Of a DNA stretch of 64,000 nucleotides, positions 56,474 through 64,000 are shown piece by piece (the first letter of the stretch is position 1; each line of letters begins with the position of its first letter). Origin of the DNA: Gnetum montanum. Its lineage: Eukaryota; Streptophyta; Gnetopsida; Gnetales; Gnetaceae. A program made the position numbers and the translations under genes. Under the pieces are notes generated by a model that was given only the letters and a program-made list of their open reading frames with translations, was not told the DNA's origin and did no database searches. The stretch is from assembly GCA_015680685.1 (NCBI GenBank), contig MNCI01010799.1, positions 108,811 through 172,810 of the forward strand. Reading direction: 5' to 3'.

Positions 56474-56900
56474 CTACATGCAATTGCATTGGTTATCATT
56501 ATACGTGATGCATGGAATGCACTTCTTCTCCATTTTTCCAAATTCATTCTCCTTGGAAATCTCTAACGAGAGGTCTCTAATGTTGATTCTCAAATCCATA
56601 GTTCTTAACCATGCATGTTCCATGATGATAGGGAAGTTACCCTTGCAATTTTCAACCTTGATCACTTGGAAATCAATAGGGTAGGACCACCCATATACTA
56701 TGATCACAATGTCCTCTACCAACCCCAAAGGGACAGTGATTGAATGATTTGCTAATTCTAAATGGATGTTGCTCTTCTTAAGTGGACGGTTCCAAGCCTT
56801 GTACATGTCATGTGATATGAGATTAACTTTAGAACTAGAATCAAGAAGAGCCTTGCACAGTTCATGTCCAATGATCTACAAGTAGATAAGGGGATTTCTG
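56474..56900 (-). pseudogene. G2 aspartic protease
   Basis: ALLDSSSKVNLISHDMYKAW (from about 56860) is the active-site block with the catalytic D intact. SITVPLGLVEDIVIIVYGWS and IIMEHAWLRTMDLRINIRDL follow. The usual ILGRPFL Gly-Arg pair is Glu-His. Confidence 0.85.
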
Positions 56901-57599
56901 GGGTCAGCTCTCTTTGTAGGGAGACTATTAACCTTGATCTAGTGAAAAATAACATGGGTTAACATTATAGTATGCATCTTAGGTAGCATTTGGTTTGAAG
57001 GGATCTTGAAGGTATTTGATGAAGAGGATGAGGTAGTTGGAGATACAGGGTGACTAGATACATTAGGTTGTGAGGGCTTGGAAGGACTATTAGGTAAGAA
57101 TGGTCATTTCCTAGATTCATTGTCCAACCCATTTCTCTAGAAGTCTAATTGCAAGTTTATGGCCTTCGTAGTGTTTTTTTGATGCGGCTATGGGATAATT
57201 TCACACTACATAGATAGAATAAGAGGTAACTAGGTAGAGGGTAGAGGCATATATGTCAAAGGATGTGGAAGATGATATGAATATGGGTTCTCTCCCTTAA
57301 GTAGATAGTGAATGATTTCAATGATATTCTAGGGGATAATAGTGATGCTAGAATAAAGCATGACTTGTAGAGCTTCATGGAGAAATGGGTTGCTGAACAT
57401 AGTACCCATAAGGATTTGGCTACCTATAAGGATACTTCTACATTGGTTGTGGCATCATCCATGACTATGGTTGCTACCGTAGGTGGTATTGCTTGTATAG
57501 TTGAGGTGGAGCTCCACTTTGATAATAAGCCTACTGTTGCTAGTGGAACTTCCTTGGATTTCCTTAAGGATAAGGTAATCTTCTGGGTGCTTGCCTCCT

Positions 57600-59420
57600 T
57601 GATAGTTGAGGATTCAGTGTGTACAACCTAGACTCTTGTAAGTGTGACACCATAGGGTAAAATCACTTAGGATGTTCTTATTCACAGATGTCACAACTAG
57701 TATCATCATCAAAATTGATTTCCACAACTTCTTCTATTGCAATAGCCTTTCCTTTACCTCATTGATAGGTACATTCAGCTTCTTTTCATCTCCTATGATC
57801 ACCATTACTATTTTACTCTTTGGATTCTTCAGTGATTTTCATAGAAATTTGGAATTGTTCATCCAAAGAGTTCCATAATTTATCAACCTTAGTTGAAATA
57901 TCATATATATATTTTTAAATAGGAAAGGTTTTTCTATTTACCACTTCATCAAGTGATGCATCCTCCTCTTCACAAAATCAAAGCTCTCTTTTTTCTATAG
58001 AAGTGTTCCTATTATACTATTCTACACTTTCCATTTTTTGCAATTCACCCTCTTCTTTTGCTATGTACTCTATCAACCTTTGGATCTAATGAGATCTTAG
58101 TTTGGATAATCTTCCTTGGGCGTAAATCCCAAGAGTTCTTCTAGTTTCAGCTCTAAGCCCATCTATGATAGACGAAGTTTTTCCCTCTGAGAATAACCAT
58201 GGGTAGGGCATTGATGTAAGAGGGAATAGTATTTACCCATGGTCACATCCAAAGATTCATGTATTCCCTATTTCTAACCTTATATTTTCCTTCTTAGATT
58301 AGACACTCTAGAGTATGTTTGGTACTTATCATTGAATAGCTCTAGCATGGTACTCCAACTGTGAATGGATTTTAGTTCTAAGGATTGGTACTAGCCTTCT
58401 GCCTCTTTGATGAGTGTTCGAGGAAAAGGATTTAGTTTTTCCCAATCATTTTCAATCTGTTGTAAGACACAAGAATCATGAAAAGATTGTACACGGTTCT
58501 GTAGATGAAATTTGTATCCCCTTCAAATCGTGAAATATTGTTTATGTCTAAGTGCTTGATCCAACTATCTTTCACATGTCTGGTTGGAATCTTAACTACC
58601 TCTAAAATGTTGAGTATACTTTGAGTGGCTAATAAAGGTTCATCATCATCATTGTATTTATGACAACTATGATGATTTTTCCCACCCATTCTTTCTTGGT
58701 AGGACCTATGGTCATTATTGTCCCGTTGGTCACCTTCATCATAATTGTTCCTTTGGTAGCTTCTATTAGAACCAAAAGATGAAGAAGAATGTTTAGAATT
58801 AGATGAAGAACCTAGAGAGGAAGATGTACCACCACCACCGCTATGGTATCCATCACCACTACCGCTATGGTATCCACCACCACCTCGCTTGTCGTAACCA
58901 TGCTCATTAGATTCCTTGTCTTTGTGATTCTTACCCAAGTTCTTTCCTTAAGGATCATTTTTCTCTATACCTAGTTCATAAATATTTGATTGTAGATTTA
59001 GGGCCACACTGTCAAAGACACTAACAAGGGGTGGAGAATTTCCATGTTGAGAATCCCTAGAGGAAGGATCCTCGTTATCAATTTGATTCAGCAAGAACAA
59101 AAGATTAGAGAAATGTTTACCCTTTACAAGTTCATGTTGCTTCTCCTCATGTTGATCTTGCCTATGTTGTGTTTCCATGGGACGATAGTCTTCAGTGTCG
59201 AAGCCATGGCCAACATATTCCTCTTGAAGATTTGAGATGCCTAACTTTTTCAATGTTTGAATTAGCATCCTGGTTATAGATTGATTAGGAGGTAATACAA
59301 TGTTTCCCTCCATGTCTCGTCATCGCATCTATTCATCTTAATGTAATATGAAAGTGAAGTCAGGTACATACTCATTAGGATAAGTATATACCACCCTACA
59401 TTCTTGAGGGATAGGCAATT
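57600..59420 (-). pseudogene. G2 gag
   Basis: The N-terminal part is at 59313-58948 (NIVLPPNQSITRMLIQTLKK, shared with G1). A Gly/Ser/His-rich segment at 58938-58690 includes GGGGYHSGSGDGYHSGGGG. From 58620 comes the lead-in to the capsid core (ILNILEVVKIPTRHVKD, FEGDTNF). The core itself (58430-58020) is broken. A degraded knuckle SCDIC-EHPK lies near 57700. Confidence 0.75.
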
Positions 59421-59591
59421 TCACATCCTCATTCCTATGAGAAGAAGAACGGATTTTGTGATATAACATAAAATGTCAATGTGCTTTTTATAATTCTATG
59501 TATATCAAGAATGATCTTGACTTTGAGGTTCGCATAATGATATTAATGGTATTCACTAAACCTAGATAATGCACATTTCAAACAAACCAAC

Positions 59592-59609
59592 TCCTTGGCA
59601 ATAGCACCA
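59592..59609 (-). promoter_or_regulatory. G2 primer-binding site (tRNA-Asp type)
   Basis: TGGTGCTATTGCCAAGGA one base after the LTR. It agrees with TGGCGCCGTTGCCGGGGA at 13 of 18 positions, and all five differences are C-to-T or G-to-A. Confidence 0.75.
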
Positions 59610-59610
59610 A

Positions 59611-60642
59611 TGATGAGCGGCAAAGGTACCCCTACGCTCAAGCATATGAATCAGGAAGCATTCACATGTAATCTAGTTGAATTCCAAGGACTCTATGTTC
59701 TCTAGTACACTAATTGTCTAGGTAGTGAACCTTGCCTTAAGGTCATTCATTGTCTTTCCAATTACACTTGTGATGTACATGGTATGGTTAAGTGTAATCC
59801 AGGTATATAATTTTTATGTTTTTATCCTTTTAGGGTTTGTGGTATTGAAATATAAACATAAGATGAATTAATATTACTAAGATCTAATTAATTAACTAAT
59901 GTCTAACTAGTCCTAACATAAGCGTTTGGTCGCACTTTCCATTCACATCCTAAACCCATGTACTTGCTACTGGGATTACCAAGCGCTACACTACTGGATG
60001 AACCAAGCAATAATGTTGTTGGGGTTACAAAGCAAATATGTGTTTATGCTTGAAGCGGTTCTACATATGTGCTTAATCTATTTAGCTTAGTTGACTAATC
60101 AATTGCTCAAAACCTAATTTAGCTTAATTAATTTCATAATTAATGAAAATAATGAATGCATAAATAAATCATTAATCTAATTCAATTGCTACAAGATTTG
60201 ATCAAGAAGCTCATCTTTATTGCCATTCACACTAGTGTGTTCAAGTACAACAATGCTTGAATAAAGATCCGTACACTTTCTAACTCTAGATGCAAGCACT
60301 TAGAGAAATATTTTAGCTCTTAAATAAACAAACTACAAGATCTCTACTAGTATGACAAGAATTCTATGTCATAAATGTAGCTGGTAAGCTTGTACTTATA
60401 GTTTTTGCCCTAGGGTTACGTTAACGAGGTCTTGTCAACATAGTAAACACTACGTTGATGTAGCCCTATTGATGTGGCACACCACATAAATGGAGCATCG
60501 TTGCCAGGGGCCCATCAATGTGACCCTTTGACGTTCATTAGTATCTATGACATTGCATTAACATCTATGACATTACAACTATGACATCATAGCTATAACA
60601 TATTAGCTGTGACATCATAGTGCATGTAAAAATGCTTCACCA
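59611..60642 (-). repeat. Gypsy LTR shared by G2 and a neighbouring copy
   Basis: 1032 bp, TGATGAG...CTTCACCA. The TATA box is on the minus strand at 60400-60392. Upstream of it (60530-60625) are several TATGACATCATAG-like repeats, also seen in the solo LTR at 45940-46000. On its left is G2's primer-binding site; on its right (60643-60654) is a polypurine-tract sequence like G1's. It is therefore internal on both sides. Confidence 0.85.
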
Positions 60643-61370
60643 TACCCTCATGAGTAATTGAAATTTCAACCTCAAGTTAAAAAAAAGTAGGTAGAGTTTA
60701 TTACAAAATTGTAGATGTGACTCAATTAACTTATTAACTTGAGTGGCACATTATATTAGTTATTCAAGTGGGTTACAGAATGATCAAAGACTAAACATAT
60801 GTCCAAAAGATTACAAAAATCTAATAGACCTTTAATATTTTCAATAGTAGGTCTTCATGTTGTTTCAAGTAGTGGTGGATCCTTTTACAATCATGGCTTA
60901 TATGGTGGCTCCTTCTACAATCATGCAAAAACTATTGAGGATTGCCTAATACTCCTCTACATCTATTTGTGAATTATTAATGGTCTAATCAAAGTTGACT
61001 AGGTTTGCAATCATTGAGAGGTTGCATGAACATTGTTGATTTGGAAAAATATTATTTTCTTGAACAAACTAGACAACAAATAACTTGTGTTTAATATTGA
61101 ATGCCTTCACCTTTTCTTTGATCTCTTGGTATTCTACCATTCTTTTTTCTAGCTTCTCTATGATATTATGTTGTGTAGTGTATCAATATTGAATAACTTC
61201 TAACTCTAATTATGCTAGTTGTAGCTTCTTCCTTGTTTCATCATGAACCTTGTTTTCATGATCAAATAAGGAAAAGGTAGTACAAGCTTGGTTTTCCACT
61301 TTATTTTTAGGATTACCAGTTATCAACATAGTAAGATTCACATACCCTAGGTTAGCAAGCTTCATAGAAT
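60643..61370 (-). pseudogene. 3' internal region of another gypsy copy, with coiled-coil frame
   Basis: The minus-strand 3' end reads CATGAGGGTA, then the LTR at 60642, matching G1's polypurine tract and adjacent bases. Further up, 61350-60930 is one frame with about three stops containing HENKVHDETRKKLQLA, IIEKLEKRMVEYQEIKEKVK and FNIKHKLFVV. It is Lys/Glu-rich and heptad-like, probably a coiled coil. G1 and G2 have no clear counterpart at this position. I cannot name the protein. Confidence 0.4.
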
Positions 61371-61889
61371 GTGTCAATTTCTTTATTCATGACCTTTTGA
61401 TAAAAATTTTACAATATGTATGCCTAAGAATTGAAAAGGATGAACAGGAAACAACTTTATAGAATCATATAATATAGCATCTATAGGTGAAAAATAACAT
61501 AAGGTAAGGAAAGTACAACCATGCTAATATAATATTATTATCCAAATATATTATTTACAATCTTCAATATTTTCTAAAAGCACATAATTTTCAAAATATT
61601 TCCTCATTGATATTACAATAACACCAGAAGGTCTACCTCTTCAACCTACTCTTCTATTTCTTGTAACAAATTTAATAAATTCAAAAATTACAAAATCTAC
61701 ATAACTAACATCTGTCCAAGTTTCACAAAAACCAAAAATATCAAAGTTATTAAAGAAGCTAATACTATTTAAAGAAATAAATTTACTTACAATTCCATCA
61801 TTACTATTAATAAAGCTACACCTTAAAGGGCTTATATGTTTTTTGAATGGAATACAACATATTTGTAAGTATTGCGATGTTGCTAGCAT
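61371..61889 (-). pseudogene. LINE ORF2 endonuclease domain, truncated
   Basis: Minus strand from 61889: SFFNNFDIFGFCETWTDVSY contains the ETW motif of apurinic-type endonucleases. RNRRVG followed by a frameshifted GRPSGVIVI matches the usual GGVAI block. Further down CYFSPIDAILYDSIKLFPVH and IVKFLSKGH lead to where GDFN should be, but the frame ends at about 61375, next to the gypsy remnant. The domain nicks target DNA in LINE insertion. Confidence 0.75.
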
Positions 61890-62899
61890 TTCAATATGCT
61901 ACAAAATCCTATTCATGAGCTACCATAACCTTTTTTATATTATTTAGCACTTTTTGCATACTCTTTTAAACTAAGATTCTTATCTATCCATATGTTTTTC
62001 CTATTCTCACTTTTCTTTAGTAACTCTCCAAACATGCACTCTATCTTCTACATCATGAAACTTAATAATTATATGTAAGGGCTTTTCACACCATTCACCT
62101 ACAACCCTAAAGACTTTCTTAATTTTTTGACAAGTTATATGTATATCATCTATAATTTATTTTCAAATTTTTAAAACAAAGTTTTATTTGTTTCACCATC
62201 CATCTCTAGGATACCTACAAAATGTACATTTTTTCTTTTGTTCTTTTTGTGTTTTTCTCTTTCAAAGCTTTTACAAATGCAAATCCCGTCTTTGTCTTTG
62301 TTCCTTTAAGATTAAATTTATTTTTATTTTCCCTCCCCTTCGCTTCCAATTATGCTAATTTGAGCCAAATCTATTCATTATCCTTTGGAGTAGGCCTAGT
62401 GTCCTTTTTCTCCCTTATTCTTCTCTTTTAGGATTGGTAGACTATGAAGAATTTCTATGTTTTCTTCATGGATTTTATCAACAATGTTATCTTGCTAACC
62501 ATATTCTCCCATTGTGCAACTAGAATTTATATAGCTATGTGAGATGATATTTACTTCGAAAATCCAAATTGATTGATTCTCAACACATTCTATACTTATA
62601 TGAATCTAGTTTATTGAAATATTGATTGTAACAGTATTGTTATTAATAATAATTTATTTTATTTTCCCAGTAATTTTATAAGCTCTATTGTTTTTATTTT
62701 ATTATTGTATGTTGAACCTATATTTGTGACCTTAAAATATTATTTTTAAAATTTCATCAATTTTAGTTAACAAGTTAATATTGTCATAAGCATACTCTGC
62801 TTTTCTTAAGTGCTTATTTTCAATCGCAAGCATACGATAACATAGCTTTCATTTATTCATTTTTTTAATAATTTTTAAAAAATAAAAATATATTTACAT
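61890..62899 (-). pseudogene. LINE ORF1-like fragment (right copy)
   Basis: Parallels 1-1000 base for base with modest divergence. Minus-strand reading includes LIKSMKKT, GTKTKTGFAFVKALKEKNTK and IIKFHDVEDRVHVWRVTKES. It lies directly before the endonuclease domain, the position of ORF1 in a LINE, and this context is the main support for calling it ORF1. Confidence 0.5.
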
Positions 62900-64000
62900 C
62901 CTTCTAGAGAGCATTTGAGTATTCATTTATGGATTATAGAGATTTTGTTTAAGAAGGATTTTTAGTACAACAAAGATAATGAGAAAACATGTTCACAAAG
63001 GACATTTGTTCTTAGAAGGGACTCATATGCACTTAACATTCTATCTAGTCTTAAATTCACAACTTATATAGAAAATATGTTGGAGTAATGAAAGATAAAT
63101 TCTTTAAAATGAAATTAAAACTAAAGCTTTATTACGTTTAAAGATCCACATGAATTATTATATAGAAATTAGATTTTTATGAAAAATAAGAATTAAAAAA
63201 TTTTATACAACTTTATTTTGTACAACATTATTAACATTATCTCAAATAGGTAGTTATACCACATAAATGAAGCATATACAAGTCATCTTTAAAGGCTTCA
63301 AGTTGAATTTGTCATTCATTTTCAATTTTAAAATGATGTGAGCTTAAGTGAAGCTAATAACATGCCTATACTTGATTGGAATAGTAGCTGTAAAATAGTG
63401 AAATTTTGCATCAGTTTATTCAATATAATATCATGTAAATAAATTTTTTTCTTGCCTTCTATATAAGACCACAACTATGTTAAAATTGTATGTTTACCTA
63501 ACTCTCACTATGCTTAGGTTTTTGGTGTACTTCATCCTAAGAAATACTTCATTTTCTCATCTATTATTTAAAAAATACTAAGAGCAATCTCGTGAATCAA
63601 TATTCAAGAACTATTTTAGAGATATAGTTTTTCCTTGAGATACTCATGCTATTAGTATATATAATAAATTGGTATAAGGCTTCTTTTTCTAAAAAGAATA
63701 AATCACATGAGGATAATAATATTGAGTAAGGTGTTTGCATCTTCACCTTTAGTTCCTTGAGAGAAAAATCCTTTTATACTCTTTCAATATCTTTTCAAAG
63801 TGTAGTACTAGGTCTAGGTTTTCAAGTAACACATAGTTTATAAAATTTATTCCATAACCTTCCAAGCCCATAATTTTAAATAGTTGCACTTGATTTTCAA
63901 AGCATATAAAGCCTTGAAACCTCGAGACACACTTTTTCCACTTATATCCACTTATTTTGTTCATATAATAAGACCTAAATATTTAAAAGAATCGACTATT
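62900..64000 (-). pseudogene. LINE reverse transcriptase, C-terminal part (right copy, cut by window end)
   Basis: Corresponds to 1020-2155. Open at 63964-63749: YKWKKCVSRFQGFICFENQV and LLENLDLVLHFEKILKEYKR, matching the thumb region of the LINE at 40200-40440 (FKALYAFNNKCK). Stops follow. The sequence runs off the window. Confidence 0.6.

Larger units (their letters stand above)
51745..59610 (-). mobile_element. Athila-like gypsy retrotransposon G2, internal region, 3' LTR missing
   Basis: Same minus-strand order as G1: gag (59420-57600), protease (56900-56474), RT (55965-55150), RNase H (to 54690), integrase (54340-53440), then a 3' region (51745-53440) collinear with 31361-32640 of G1. 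The 5' LTR is 59611-60642. At the left the element stops near 51745 against an unrelated LTR-like sequence, so its 3' LTR and last part were lost. Protein identity to G1 is evident but the LTRs differ, so they are separate subfamilies. Confidence 0.85.

Noticed and set aside
1-64000. CRISPR arrays, bacterial operons, integrated viral genomes, telomeric or rDNA repeats
   Set aside because: None seen. Repeats are accounted for by LTRs, LINEs, SINEs and local tandem duplications.

Overview
This is AT-rich nuclear DNA from a plant with a large, repeat-filled genome. Nearly all of it is old, decayed retrotransposon sequence. I found no intact host gene, no tRNA or rRNA gene and no sign of a prokaryotic or viral genome. 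The element types (Ty1/copia, Athila-like Ty3/gypsy primed by tRNA-Asp, L1-type LINE ORF1, RTE LINEs, tRNA-derived SINEs) are those of seed plants. Their advanced decay suggests a gymnosperm, but that is an inference and could be wrong.

Layout. 1-2240: minus-strand LINE material, repeated at 61851-64000. 2650-4170: an RTE-type LINE reverse transcriptase on the plus strand. 4430-8300: the only stretch that does not look like a transposon, with duplicated blocks and tandem repeats; it may be low-copy host DNA. 8440-9190: another LINE fragment. 10941-13997: a 3-kb insertion bounded by a 24-bp target-site duplication (TSD) and carrying an L1-type ORF1. 14314-19303: copia element A. 19304-20930: SINE cluster. 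20975-21560: LINE fragment. 22899-28328: copia element B. 29400-40760: a LINE reverse transcriptase gene split in two by a complete 10.2-kb gypsy element (29646-39840). 45157-46019: a solo LTR of a related gypsy family. 47570-47905: RTE fragments in opposite orientations. 49260-51740: an LTR-like sequence followed by a gag-like reading frame on the minus strand. 51745-60642: a second gypsy element, whose LTR is shared with the 3' end of a further copy (60643-61370). 61371-64000: LINE endonuclease, ORF1 and RT remnants.

No element here looks able to move. All reading frames carry stops and frameshifts, and several catalytic or metal-binding residues are lost, largely through C-to-T/G-to-A changes expected from methylated DNA. 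The most useful observations are structural. They include nested insertions that give a relative chronology, repeat arrays beside LTR promoters (one TATA box sits inside a perfect inverted repeat), an LTR flanked by internal sequence on both sides, SINEs with clear TSDs, and a probable assembly error around the single N at 52068.
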